Translations under genes and position numbers: made by a program | Notes under the pieces: model-generated | Database searches by the model: none | What the model was told of the DNA's origin: nothing | Seen by the model: only the letters and a program-made list of their open reading frames with translations | In this document: positions 7,452 through 15,960 of the stretch, piece after piece | Layout: each line of letters starts with the position of its first letter | Position numbering within the stretch: the first letter of the stretch is position 1 | IMG/VR virus record: IMGVR_UViG_3300031576_000006 | Coordinates: 52,232 to 116,231 of that record | Length of the DNA stretch: 64,000 bases | Strand: one strand, 5' to 3' | Source of the DNA: a virus

Positions 7452-7916
7452 ATGTGGATTCCAGAGAAAAATTCTAATGGCATACCCATAAGTGCTCCGA
7501 CTTTCGAAGATGTTGGCAATCTCACTCCAGTATGGAAGGGTTTTTTGTACGTTGCTGCGCCTATGTCTTTGAGTATGTTTGATCAAGTTATTACTAGCCA
7601 GGAAAGGCTCAGGGAGGGATGGTTCAGGATATTGCTAGATGGACACATTGGAGATTACATAGAATGCTCTATTGTGGACAAGGATGATGTCTTAGGAATG
7701 TTCTCTGCACTGAATTTAGTGGTTGGTGTAGACGTTCTTGAAATAAAAAAATATGTCAAAACAGAATACGTAGCCCCTGAAGATAAAGGTAGACAAGAAT
7801 TCAAATCAAATTCTGTGTCTGAATTGATGCCAGGTCTTTTTTTAAGGGTCAGCTATCTAAATATAGGATCGGAGCCGGTAACCTTTACTGTTACTAAGAA
7901 ATTTTATGAAGCTTAA
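7452..7916 (+). CDS. Virion-associated protein, 154 aa
   Basis: Begins MWIPEKNSNGIPISAPTFED, a mixed alpha/beta protein with a C-terminal strand pair (LFLRVSYLNIGSEPVTFTV) that looks like an interface domain. It starts two bases after the 497-aa protein and may be its partner. No family recognised. Confidence 0.6.
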   Translation: MWIPEKNSNGIPISAPTFEDVGNLTPVWKGFLYVAAPMSLSMFDQVITSQERLREGWFRILLDGHIGDYIECSIVDKDDVLGMFSALNLVVGVDVLEIKKYVKTEYVAPEDKGRQEFKSNSVSELMPGLFLRVSYLNIGSEPVTFTVTKKFYEA

Positions 7917-8070
7917 TATAAACGGAAAAGAAGTGGATCTAATCATAAATGGCGAAATTCCAGATTTTTTGGCTAAAAAAGTCAAACTGGCAGATGAAGG
8001 ATTGACTCCTGATGAAGTGGTACGAAAACGTCGGGAAGAATTGAAGAAATCGGAAGAAAATGAAGAATAA
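7906..8070 (+). CDS. Hypothetical small protein, 54 aa
   Basis: ATG at 7906 lies inside the end of the 154-aa gene and the frame runs to TAA at 8070. Begins MKLNINGKEVDLIINGE and ends in a charged helix rich in Glu/Lys/Arg. The next gene starts inside it, so the overlap pattern of the region continues through this ORF. Function unknown. Confidence 0.55.
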   Translation: MKLNINGKEVDLIINGEIPDFLAKKVKLADEGLTPDEVVRKRREELKKSEENEE

Positions 8071-8323
8071 TTGCAGAATTTGTCGATATTTTTGGAACAA
8101 TCTCATTGCGGTTGATCAATTGGTTAATACCATTTTTGGTGGTGACCCTGATGAAACCATTAGCTCTCGAATGGGCAAGTGGGGCATTCACTACAAAGAC
8201 GATCATAATAATTGGCGTCATAAGTTCGCTAAGGGTCTTTGCTGGCTTCTAAATCTCATCGACAAAGATCACTGCAATAAATCCATCGAGTCAGATGAAG
8301 GCAATAAAGAGGTAATAGAGTAA
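8060..8323 (+). CDS. Small phage protein of the GGDPDETISSR type
   Basis: 87 aa. Contains FGGDPDETISSRMGKW (residues about 26-41), a signature of a common phage family usually encoded beside holin and endolysin genes, and a CRICRYF start plus an FAKGLCWLLNLI hydrophobic patch. Its function is unknown in the literature I know; context suggests a lysis-associated role. Stop and next start overlap (TAATG). Confidence 0.65.
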   Translation: MKNNCRICRYFWNNLIAVDQLVNTIFGGDPDETISSRMGKWGIHYKDDHNNWRHKFAKGLCWLLNLIDKDHCNKSIESDEGNKEVIE

Positions 8324-8676
8324 TGAATCTTAAGCTTTTTGCCGAAAAATGGAAAGATCTAATAGATAAGGCTAACTCTCGTGGTATTCCACTGCCTATG
8401 GTTAGAGATAAAGGCAAGGCTTCGATTACGGCTACACTTGTTGTAATTTCTTCAGGCCTGTGTGGTATTTCCATACTCATGATGTTGGCAGTATTTATAT
8501 CCAAAATGACCGCCTTCTTTATGCTCAATGATGCCACTTTCAATATCATGAAAGAAGCATTTAGCTCCTCATTCCAATTCTTTATTGCATCTCTTGGCGG
8601 CTATCTTGGCCGTAAAATGCAGAAAAATGGTAATGATGTTACGCTCGACGAGAAAAAAGATCCCCCTAAAGAATAA
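8323..8676 (+). CDS. Putative holin-like membrane protein, 117 aa
   Basis: One long hydrophobic segment at about 35-68 (ATLVVISSGLCGISILMMLAVF) and a weaker one at about 78-97 ending YLGRKM, then a highly charged C-terminus. Size, topology and position directly after the GGDPDETISSR protein fit a holin or holin-like pore protein, but the endolysin lies 36 kb away at 45150, so the role is inferred. It could instead be another inner-membrane protein. Confidence 0.5.
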   Translation: MNLKLFAEKWKDLIDKANSRGIPLPMVRDKGKASITATLVVISSGLCGISILMMLAVFISKMTAFFMLNDATFNIMKEAFSSSFQFFIASLGGYLGRKMQKNGNDVTLDEKKDPPKE

Positions 8677-8717
8677 AAATTCTTGTATCTATTAATCAAT
8701 TGGGTTAGTATTGATAC

Positions 8718-8972
8718 ATGATTGATCGTACTAAAAAATACAAAGTCGTAGGATATAATACGCCATGGTCCCCACCATTACCATCGGTCAACGAATACGA
8801 CTTAAAATGGGCTCAAGAACTAAAAGACGTATATGGACTCAATCTAGATGTGCAAGTAATTGCATTAAACTGGCGAACTTTCTCAAGCGATCTGTATTGT
8901 GCCGGATGGGTAGCAGACTCTAAAGAAAGCATCGAACGTTGTTTCGGTGTAGTCCTGGAGGAAATCCAGTGA
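8718..8972 (+). CDS. Hypothetical protein, 84 aa
   Basis: Begins MIDRTKKYKVVGYNTPWSPPLPSV; compact mixed alpha/beta protein with two cysteines. No family recognised. It is preceded by 41 non-coding bases and followed by a GTGA overlap with the next gene, starting a run of three small coupled genes that leads into the aminotransferase. Confidence 0.6.
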   Translation: MIDRTKKYKVVGYNTPWSPPLPSVNEYDLKWAQELKDVYGLNLDVQVIALNWRTFSSDLYCAGWVADSKESIERCFGVVLEEIQ

Positions 8973-9166
8973 GGTTTGATCCAAGATCCACCAAACACCC
9001 CGACGAACCTTACGTCTCAAGCCCAGACTGGGCGATTCAAAAGAATAATTTTTTAATCAATAAACAAGAAGTTAAGGCGTGTAACGCTAAAATGAATGGT
9101 AGGTTTCATTGGCCCAAGCGCGAAATACCGCCTGATATGGAGATTACAGATGGTTCTATCCGATAA
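8969..9166 (+). CDS. Hypothetical protein, 65 aa
   Basis: GTG at 8969 is chosen over the upstream TTG because GGAGG lies seven bases before it and the GTGA overlaps the preceding stop. The product is charged and Pro/Asn-rich (RFDPRSTKHPDEPYVSSPDW). Function unknown. Its position in the chain leading to the aminotransferase suggests co-expression. Confidence 0.55.
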   Translation: MRFDPRSTKHPDEPYVSSPDWAIQKNNFLINKQEVKACNAKMNGRFHWPKREIPPDMEITDGSIR

Positions 9167-9410
9167 AGAAGCCAAGTTCATAGCAATTCTTTTGGACATG
9201 GCCAAAGATGAGTTCGCAAATCACGGCTGCAATGATCTATCAGACGAACTTAGAAACTTTTTCACAAAAGAAGAACAGGATAAGCTCAACAGAGATATGC
9301 ACAATTGGAACGGTGACCCTGAAGAGTACCGTAGGGGTGAACCGCTTATGAATTATGACTGGCTTTGGATGTCATTCTTTGCTGGTAAACTAAGAGGAGA
9401 AATAAGATGA
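9150..9410 (+). CDS. Hypothetical protein, 86 aa
   Basis: ATG at 9150, with GGAG eight bases upstream, gives MVLSDKEAKFIAILLDMAKD; earlier in-frame starts lack a ribosome binding site. Helical N-terminus, then an FTKEEQDKLN-type EF-like helix and a Trp-rich C-terminus. The stop overlaps the aminotransferase start (ATGA). Confidence 0.55.
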   Translation: MVLSDKEAKFIAILLDMAKDEFANHGCNDLSDELRNFFTKEEQDKLNRDMHNWNGDPEEYRRGEPLMNYDWLWMSFFAGKLRGEIR

Positions 9411-10441
9411 ACTTTAATCGCAGGCCCAGACTAGATATGGGCTATGGCAACCCCGGATTCCTTCAGTCATACTGGCAGGAAGTTGGCCTGAGATTTCTTT
9501 CCAATCCACTAATAAGTCAAATGAGTTATCCACATAGTAAAGCTACTCTTCCGGAATTAGCTAACTACATCCGACTTATCCACAAGAAACATAAGAATGT
9601 AAAAATTACTGATAAGTCTCATATTGTAGTGACCAACGGAGCCGTTCAAGCTCTCTCTGCTGCAATGTTCTATTACCATAGAAAAAAGTACGTAGACTAT
9701 ATGTACGCCCCCATTCCTTATTGGGGTAGGTTCGATGACTTAGCCTCCAATCTACATATCACATTAGTCAATCAATGGTTAATGGATGACACTAAAACTG
9801 ATTACCAACAGGCTACTGCAGTTAAGAAAGATAGTGGGGTAATTTCACTTATCACTTCACCCAACAATCCGGACGGACAGGATACTTCAAAGCTTCCAGC
9901 TACAATCAGAGATGCCTGTTATAATTGGTCACATTATACCGATAAGGTCGTCAAGTTCAAAGATGAGGTTGTAATCTTTTCACTATCTAAATTCTCTGGC
10001 CATTCTTCCTCACGTATAGGCTGGGCTATTACTGAAAATCCTGAGATTGCCGAAACTATGCAAAAGTATATAGACACCTTTACTAGTGGAGTCAGTATAG
10101 ATGCTCAAGTGAAGGCATCCAGAATTTTGTCTTATATGAATTCAAACAATGATTTCGTGTTTGATAGTTTGGCTGGAATCATAAAGAAAAGAAATTTCAT
10201 ATTAAGAAAGCTTGTAAAACATACACAGCTTCCAATTAAGATCCTATCAAGACAAGGCATGTTTTTATATGTCGAATGCGATCCAGACTTAGTTAAAAAG
10301 CTTAATGTAGAATGTACAAACGGTAAGTACTTCGGAGACAACGAAGATCGACACAGATTTAATATTGGCGTCACTGAAGAAGTGTTTGTAGAGTTTGTTT
10401 CGAGACTTACACAAGTAAGTAAAGATTACATTAAAACGTAA
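9407..10441 (+). CDS. PLP-dependent aminotransferase, alliinase / Trp-aminotransferase-like
   Basis: 344 aa, fold-type I. Motifs in order: GNPGFLQSYW (14-23), as in alliinase-C proteins that have a DPTxYExYW-type motif; VVTNGAVQA (74-82) for phosphate binding; ITSPNNPDG (149-157); RDACYNWSHYTDK (168-180), closely matching the DxxYYWPHYT block of alliinases and TAA1-type enzymes, with D169 and Y172 in the cofactor-binding positions; and SLSKFSGHSSSRIGWA (192-207), where K195 is the predicted Schiff-base lysine and R203 the phosphate ligand. All core PLP residues are therefore present. The substrate is unknown: C-S lyase or amino-acid transaminase are the family precedents. It ends 11 bases into a convergent gene and follows three small coupled genes. 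Confidence 0.8.
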   Translation: MNFNRRPRLDMGYGNPGFLQSYWQEVGLRFLSNPLISQMSYPHSKATLPELANYIRLIHKKHKNVKITDKSHIVVTNGAVQALSAAMFYYHRKKYVDYMYAPIPYWGRFDDLASNLHITLVNQWLMDDTKTDYQQATAVKKDSGVISLITSPNNPDGQDTSKLPATIRDACYNWSHYTDKVVKFKDEVVIFSLSKFSGHSSSRIGWAITENPEIAETMQKYIDTFTSGVSIDAQVKASRILSYMNSNNDFVFDSLAGIIKKRNFILRKLVKHTQLPIKILSRQGMFLYVECDPDLVKKLNVECTNGKYFGDNEDRHRFNIGVTEEVFVEFVSRLTQVSKDYIKT

Positions 10442-10736
10442 AGCCAAACATCAATCGACCTTCTTTATTATTCCCTTCAATTGATATGTATTTGTTAATC
10501 ACAGCCCTAGCATTATGACCAGTACTAAAGATGATCAATGGCATAGTGTAAGGAACAAGTACCTCGCTGACAAAAGGACCGGCCACTTTCTTAGCCTGCA
10601 TCTCACCACGCTGTACCATTTCCCTAAACTCCTTATTCTGTGCGTAGTAAGCCTCTGGAGTCTTATTACACTCGTATCCACTGACACACATAGCAATAAC
10701 GAACGCTTCTAACCACATACTGACAATATACCACAT
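10431..10736 (-). CDS. Lone minus-strand exported or membrane protein
   Basis: 101 aa from ATG at 10736 (an earlier TTG at 10763 is possible). The N-terminus MWYIVSMWLEAFVIAMCVSGYEC is hydrophobic and signal-like, and a second hydrophobic patch (VLVPYTMPLIIF) lies near residue 65. It is the only minus-strand gene between 4 and 46 kb, converging with the aminotransferase (11-base overlap) and diverging from the tail operon. No clear ribosome binding site; function unknown. Such isolated genes are often morons. Confidence 0.5.
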   Translation of the reverse strand: MWYIVSMWLEAFVIAMCVSGYECNKTPEAYYAQNKEFREMVQRGEMQAKKVAGPFVSEVLVPYTMPLIIFSTGHNARAVINKYISIEGNNKEGRLMFGFTF

Positions 10737-10774
10737 GTCAGCACTTTGTGCAATTAACACCAATATCCAATGAT

Positions 10775-10804
10775 ATCGCTAGCTTAGCTCAAAAACTTAA
10801 TAAT
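10775..10804 (+). promoter_or_regulatory. Conserved 30-bp motif, copy 3 (putative late promoter)
   Basis: ATCGCTAGCTTAGCTC followed by AAAAACTTAATAAT, one difference from the consensus. It ends 47 bases before the ATG at 10852 and heads the tail-morphogenesis genes. Confidence 0.75.
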
Positions 10805-10851
10805 AAACCGTCCCACTTCCCCGCCTTTCTATCCTTCAATTAGGAAAACCT

Positions 10852-11244
10852 ATGAAAAAGCTGCCGGACATAATTAAATTTGTGTCTCTTGAATCCGTTG
10901 GTGAGAACACTGGTCACCGATATGTTGGGTCTTTTCGACTCAAAGTTTTAATAACTCATGATCAACGTTTTGCCATTGAGCGTACATATAAAGAGATGTT
11001 GCCTGATGATGTTGGCGTCATTCAAGAGATTAAAATCAGATGTGGCGCTATAGCCGAGCTTGAGCATCGTGTCGTTGAAGCTCCATTATGGTGGAGAGAT
11101 TCACGCAATGGTAGAGACCTTATCGATTCACAGCCCCTATATGACATGATGATCCATATCTCTGAAAAGTACGAAGAATGGAAATCTGAACTTCAAAAGG
11201 AAGTAGCTGAGCCGAATGTACCTACCGAACAATCAAGTTCTTAA
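10852..11244 (+). CDS. Putative tail assembly chaperone (first of pair), 130 aa
   Basis: Position, size and context fit the first tail-assembly chaperone upstream of a tape measure gene: it is followed by an overlapping second gene and then the tape measure. The sequence (MKKLPDIIKFVSLESVGENTGHRYVGSF) is not diagnostic. It overlaps the next gene by 29 bases in another frame. I looked for a slippery heptamer in the overlap and saw none, so the second gene probably uses its own ATG by coupling. Confidence 0.5.
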   Translation: MKKLPDIIKFVSLESVGENTGHRYVGSFRLKVLITHDQRFAIERTYKEMLPDDVGVIQEIKIRCGAIAELEHRVVEAPLWWRDSRNGRDLIDSQPLYDMMIHISEKYEEWKSELQKEVAEPNVPTEQSSS

Positions 11245-11722
11245 ATATATTAGGCTTTTGTCTATTTATAATGTCAATAGTAATTCCATTGAGTGGTATG
11301 TAGAACAGGCCTATCGATACTATTCCAAGACCTACCATACCCCATTACACGTTGCTCGTAAGAATATGATCCCAGCTGAAGTCGTCCAGATCTTTATGGA
11401 AGATGAGATGGCCGATATGAATCCTGAAGATGTCACGGCCCTTAAGGATAGACTTGTAAAAGTTCCAAAACCTATGCTTAATGTCGAAGACTATCAACCT
11501 GAAGAAGACACTGAGCTTTCCGATGAAGAATGGGTTATGCAACAAATGGCTGAAGCTGCTAAGAATGAAAAGAATACAAAACCAAAGCCTAAGGCCAATC
11601 CTGGCCCAAGTATGGGAGATGCCATGTCGGCAGCCCAGAAGGCCGTTCAAAACCTATATTCTCAATTAAACAAACCTACGCCTGATAAAGATGAAGGCGA
11701 AATCAAGTTCAATAAAGAGTAA
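11216..11722 (+). CDS. Putative tail assembly chaperone (second of pair), 168 aa
   Basis: Helical N-terminal half (SNSIEWYVEQAYRYYSKTYH) and an acidic, Pro/Lys-rich C-terminal tail. It lies immediately before the tape measure (stop four bases before its ATG), the usual place of the G/T-type chaperone. The ATG at 11216 lies inside the upstream gene. No catalytic motifs. Role inferred from gene order. Confidence 0.5.
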   Translation: MYLPNNQVLKYIRLLSIYNVNSNSIEWYVEQAYRYYSKTYHTPLHVARKNMIPAEVVQIFMEDEMADMNPEDVTALKDRLVKVPKPMLNVEDYQPEEDTELSDEEWVMQQMAEAAKNEKNTKPKPKANPGPSMGDAMSAAQKAVQNLYSQLNKPTPDKDEGEIKFNKE

Positions 11723-11725
11723 TAA

Positions 11726-14059
11726 ATGCAAAGCGACTTAATCAAGCAGATTATCCTCAAATTTAAGACAGAAGGCGCTGATCAGGTCAAGCGGGTCGCT
11801 GACTCGATGACTAAATCATTTAATCCTCGCGAGACCGAAAGGTTCATGCGTAACCTTGAGCAAGTCCAACAGAAGTTTGGTAAGGCTGGCACTGGTATGA
11901 GCGCTGAGCTTAAAAAGGTTACAGAATATTTCAAAGAACTTAATAATCAGCACTTCCAGCGAGCCGAGCGTAACCTCGATCGTATGGGTAGACTTATTAA
12001 GAATCAGATCGAAAATATTGAACGCCTTAAAAGAGAGGGTGCTTCTGCTGAAGAGATCGGTAAACGTCAGACCACACTTAAGTCGGCCACTCAAAGCATG
12101 GAACTGTTAGCAAATCAAACTCCATATAAAAGAGATCAATTGCGCGACTATATGGAAGGTCAAATTCCAGGACTAACCCAAGTAAGACGTATTGGCGGTA
12201 TGCTGTCTCCAGGCATGAAAATGGCCGGTGGAGCGGTAGTGGGTGCAGCTGGAGTAGCAAGTTTAGTAGCAAGTGCCACTAGCACCGTGAATGAGATTAA
12301 AAAAGAGAGCATGCAAAACCGCATCGCAGTTGCTGATATAATCAAATCACAAGCCTTGGATGTGTTTGGCGGTAATATGTCTCGTGCTGCACTTTATTCA
12401 AATAAGCAGCGCAGAGAAGGTATAGCTTCAGACCTTGGCACCCTACAAACTACACAAGATATTGCGACTGGCGCTAGAGGAATTGGCGGTACGCTGATGA
12501 CTGTAGGCGGCGGTATTCTTGGCAGTGCATTTGGTCCTCTCGGAACGGTTGCTGGTGCGTGGGCTGGAAGTAAACTTGGCGGTATGTTAGGTTTAGGCGG
12601 TGCAGGAGATACCATTAATGCCGGTAAATACTTTTTAGCCGGTGGACGAGAAGCTGCAATTCAAAAGAATAGACAGCTGGCGGAAGATAAAGCCGAGTCT
12701 CAAACAATGGATCTCGAATACTACAAAGAATTTGGTCGCAATGCTGAAATGCGATTCAATTATCAAAGACAGTTAGGATTAGGAGATCAGACTGCCCTAG
12801 ACGTTAGAGAACGATTCCGTGCAGCTGGAGTGTTAGATGAGGGTCAAATAGCTCAGTCAATGCTCAGCTTTCGCAGATTTGGAGCGCGTACAGCACCGAC
12901 TGTTGGTGCTCAAACTGCCGAGATGGCTAAACAAATGGGCATGTCACAAGAGTCCGCACAGATGTTAATGCAGAACGTTGCAGGAGTTAATCGTGGTGGT
13001 ATTGGTACAGCAAAGAAGGATTTGGAAGAACTCTTTAGACGTGCAGTAGCTTCAGGGGTTACTGATTCAGGTCTAATCGAAGAATATCAGAAATCAGCTA
13101 CCGGCTTAATGCAAGTATTGGGATCTCGTATGAATGCCGGTCAGATTGCCGGAGCGATGAATAGCTTTATGTTAGAAGGTGCTGGTCAGCGTGAGATTGC
13201 AGCTATACAACCAGCCATACAAGCTTTCGGCCAAACAATGAAAGGCGCTAGCCCATTAATGCAGGCCAAGAGCACTGCTGGTATATTAAATCTATCTCGT
13301 GATGCTAAAGGTAATGTCAATATGTTGGCATTACAATATCTCAGCAACCTTAATCCCACAGAATTGGCAACACTGAATGAGAACGATCCGGTTTTACAGC
13401 AACTGAATGAGAACGATCCGGTTTTACAGCAGATGGGTATTACTGCTGACAAGATCAAAACTTTCAGAAGAGATCAATCTCTCGGAACTCTGCGATCTAA
13501 CCTCGGTGCAGAGCCTGGCCTTAAACTGTTAAATAAAGCTCAGACAAAAGGTGCAAATCTTACAGAAGGTGACCAGCGAATGCTTGCTATTGGCTTCGGA
13601 CATACCGGTACTGGCGATATTCGAACAATTCAATCATTCCTTAAAGCCAATCTCGAATCAGCTGGCGGTGCAGGCGAAGGATTAACCTTTCAAGGTCCTG
13701 GTGGAGCACAGATAGGTTTGAAAGCTGTGCAAACTATGACAGCCGAACAAGTTATGGCTGATCAAGCTGGAACTCCAATATCGGCAGGCGTTGGGGTAAG
13801 AGCTAAGGCCGAAGGTCAAACCGAATTAGACCGACAGGTATATGAAAAAGTTTCTAAGAATATAGACAGCGTTTATGCGGTTTTTAAAGAACAGACCACA
13901 CAAGTAATGCAGGATCTTGATAAGAACGTTTTGGCAGGTCCTATCGGTGAAATCGGTGATGCTGCACAACGCATTGCTAATGCACTTTCCAGTGCCGCTG
14001 ATCGTATTGAGGGTAATTCTTCCCATAGACAATCCTCTTCAAAACAGCCGGGTGAATAA
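11726..14059 (+). CDS. Tail tape measure protein, 777 aa
   Basis: Long, mainly helical protein with an N-terminal coiled-coil region (about 1-160, many Arg/Glu heptads), a hydrophobic Gly/Ala segment near 165-190 and a second Gly-rich hydrophobic stretch near 245-295 (TLMTVGGGILGSAFGPLG), followed by Gln-rich helices. This is the usual tape-measure layout. It sets tail length by spanning the tube, and the hydrophobic parts may aid membrane passage. At about 1.5 angstrom per residue it predicts a tail of roughly 115 nm. It contains a perfect in-frame 30-bp tandem duplication (10 aa) at 13372-13431. The stop overlaps the next start (TAATG). Confidence 0.85.
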   Translation: MQSDLIKQIILKFKTEGADQVKRVADSMTKSFNPRETERFMRNLEQVQQKFGKAGTGMSAELKKVTEYFKELNNQHFQRAERNLDRMGRLIKNQIENIERLKREGASAEEIGKRQTTLKSATQSMELLANQTPYKRDQLRDYMEGQIPGLTQVRRIGGMLSPGMKMAGGAVVGAAGVASLVASATSTVNEIKKESMQNRIAVADIIKSQALDVFGGNMSRAALYSNKQRREGIASDLGTLQTTQDIATGARGIGGTLMTVGGGILGSAFGPLGTVAGAWAGSKLGGMLGLGGAGDTINAGKYFLAGGREAAIQKNRQLAEDKAESQTMDLEYYKEFGRNAEMRFNYQRQLGLGDQTALDVRERFRAAGVLDEGQIAQSMLSFRRFGARTAPTVGAQTAEMAKQMGMSQESAQMLMQNVAGVNRGGIGTAKKDLEELFRRAVASGVTDSGLIEEYQKSATGLMQVLGSRMNAGQIAGAMNSFMLEGAGQREIAAIQPAIQAFGQTMKGASPLMQAKSTAGILNLSRDAKGNVNMLALQYLSNLNPTELATLNENDPVLQQLNENDPVLQQMGITADKIKTFRRDQSLGTLRSNLGAEPGLKLLNKAQTKGANLTEGDQRMLAIGFGHTGTGDIRTIQSFLKANLESAGGAGEGLTFQGPGGAQIGLKAVQTMTAEQVMADQAGTPISAGVGVRAKAEGQTELDRQVYEKVSKNIDSVYAVFKEQTTQVMQDLDKNVLAGPIGEIGDAAQRIANALSSAADRIEGNSSHRQSSSKQPGE
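13372..13431 (+). repeat. Perfect 30-bp tandem repeat inside the tape measure gene
   Basis: Two identical 30-base units (13372-13401 and 13402-13431) encode LNENDPVLQQ twice. In-frame, so the tape measure gains ten residues. Perfect identity suggests a recent slippage or duplication. Confidence 0.95.
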
Positions 14060-15951
14060 TGGCGGCAATTAAATTGATAAAGCCAAGTCATCCAGATAGT
14101 CATCAACAGGCTCCAAGTCCTATTGTATGTTTCTTACCTTTTACCTATCGAGATACTTATAATAATAAAAAAACATTCCCTGATGTAAGTATTACAGAGA
14201 AATCTCTTAGTATAGAAGAGCCAATTGTGGTAGTGAATGATGCCGTAAAAATTACAATAATGAACTCTAAGGCAAATGCCATAGATACTGCAGAAATTTT
14301 GCTCATGTCGGGCGATATTAATTATTCAGCAGCAATAGCCCCCGGAGATCATGCATTGATTTGGTTGGTCAACAATCAGGAAGATTATGAAAAAGTTTCA
14401 AACGACGTAAAAAACAATCGCGTATCTTTGAATGGCGAAAAGAGCGGCCTTAAATTTATCGGTAAGGTTAATTCAGTACGTCAAATCCTTCAAACTCAAG
14501 GGACAGACGGGAAAAAGTTTTATAAATTTAACGTTACTCTGTCTGGATTTTCAGAATTTCAAACACAGGTTTATTATAACGAGCTACTGAGTTCCGTTAT
14601 AAATTCTGTTGATAAGAATGCCTCTAATGTCCAATTTTTTGCACAGATTAGTGAACAGTATCAGGATCTTTTTAAGTCTATTGAAAATGACGCTAGGTTA
14701 CCTACGGAGGAATTAATTAAATTTTTTGTTGATGTGTTTATGGGTCCAGGGCCTAAAAACAATGCTTCGGTTATTGACAGTAAGCTAGTTCAAACTCCGA
14801 ATGCAGCATTTCTTATTCCAACTGAACTTGCTAGATACTTGGGACTCGCCCTTGGAGAAAAGGCAGACAAAAGCCTCGGCTTTCAATATAGCGATATTTT
14901 ACAACGAATTTTCGGATTACAAAGTTACAGCAGTAATAATATGTTTCCCGACCTGTTCCCTTCAGATCATAACAATTATTTTAAATGTAGTCCGCTCAAG
15001 GGTGGAACTCTTATTCCTCCTGCAAACTTTAACAACATAAGTCTTTGGTCTATTTTACAGCAATTTGGCAACCCCGCACTAAATGAAATTTATACAACTT
15101 TGAAGTTTATTCCAAATAGGGGAATTATGCCTACGCTGGTTCTTAGACAGCTTCCATTTTCAACTCGATTTCTTGCTAACCAATTTGGTCCTGACGAAAT
15201 GACTCAGATAGCAAACCTGCCCAGATGGAAGTTAGATGATAATTACCCAGTGAGTCAATACAATCTTGGGACCTCCGACGCTGAGCGATTCAACTTCTTC
15301 CAGGTATATACTAATTCAATCTCAGATAATGATTCCCAGAGGGCCATACAACTTCAACTTATTCTTGGTAATGTGCGCACAGATCTTGCTGATATTATTA
15401 GATCCGGTCCCCGCATTCATTCTAGTACAAGCGATACGGAAGCTGCAGTAAAAGGTAAAACAATTGATTCAGCTGCCATTAATGAATGGGCAGATCTTAT
15501 TGCTGATTTCTTTGCCAACGGACACCTCAAAATGAATGGTACAATTACTGTCGCCGGTATTCAAGATCCAATCGCCGTTGGTGATAATTTTCAATTTGAT
15601 GGTAAGGTATTTCACATCGAAGGCATTCAGCACGTTTATGAAATAGAGCCCACTAAGGGCAATAAAGTTTTTCAAACAACCCTAATGTTGTCGCATGGTT
15701 ATTATATTAATCCATCAACTGGAGAATTAAATTATATGACCGAACAAGTCAGGGAACGTGCGTTCCAGGCCGATAAGCATCTGCCTGGGTTTACAGATGA
15801 GGAAAGATATATAAATGATGTGCCAATATCATCAACTAATGATTCAGCCAATAAACCAACGCAATTACGGAAAAAGATTGAAACCTTCACAAATGATACT
15901 GTGACGAGCGCATCAAGTCGATTGAAGGGTAAATATGAAAATAAAGCATAA
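14059..15951 (+). CDS. Baseplate hub protein, 630 aa
   Basis: Follows the tape measure and precedes the spike, the usual place of the hub (T4 gp27 / Mu gp44 / gpD role). N-terminal region of beta barrels (about 1-170) with KITIMNSKANAIDTAEILL, a mixed central part, and a C-terminal barrel with TITVAGIQDPIAVGDNFQFDGKVFHIEGI (about 494-522), the recurring IxVGDxFxxDGxxFxIxxI strand pair of hub proteins. It would form the ring that the spike attaches to. Family assignment is by order and the C-terminal strand pattern. Confidence 0.65.
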   Translation: MAAIKLIKPSHPDSHQQAPSPIVCFLPFTYRDTYNNKKTFPDVSITEKSLSIEEPIVVVNDAVKITIMNSKANAIDTAEILLMSGDINYSAAIAPGDHALIWLVNNQEDYEKVSNDVKNNRVSLNGEKSGLKFIGKVNSVRQILQTQGTDGKKFYKFNVTLSGFSEFQTQVYYNELLSSVINSVDKNASNVQFFAQISEQYQDLFKSIENDARLPTEELIKFFVDVFMGPGPKNNASVIDSKLVQTPNAAFLIPTELARYLGLALGEKADKSLGFQYSDILQRIFGLQSYSSNNMFPDLFPSDHNNYFKCSPLKGGTLIPPANFNNISLWSILQQFGNPALNEIYTTLKFIPNRGIMPTLVLRQLPFSTRFLANQFGPDEMTQIANLPRWKLDDNYPVSQYNLGTSDAERFNFFQVYTNSISDNDSQRAIQLQLILGNVRTDLADIIRSGPRIHSSTSDTEAAVKGKTIDSAAINEWADLIADFFANGHLKMNGTITVAGIQDPIAVGDNFQFDGKVFHIEGIQHVYEIEPTKGNKVFQTTLMLSHGYYINPSTGELNYMTEQVRERAFQADKHLPGFTDEERYINDVPISSTNDSANKPTQLRKKIETFTNDTVTSASSRLKGKYENKA

Positions 15952-15960
15952 GGAATTAAA

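Noticed and set aside
11207-11244. Programmed frameshift in the tail chaperone pair
   Set aside because: The overlap contains no slippery heptamer, and the second frame has its own ATG with a stop just upstream; coupled initiation is simpler.
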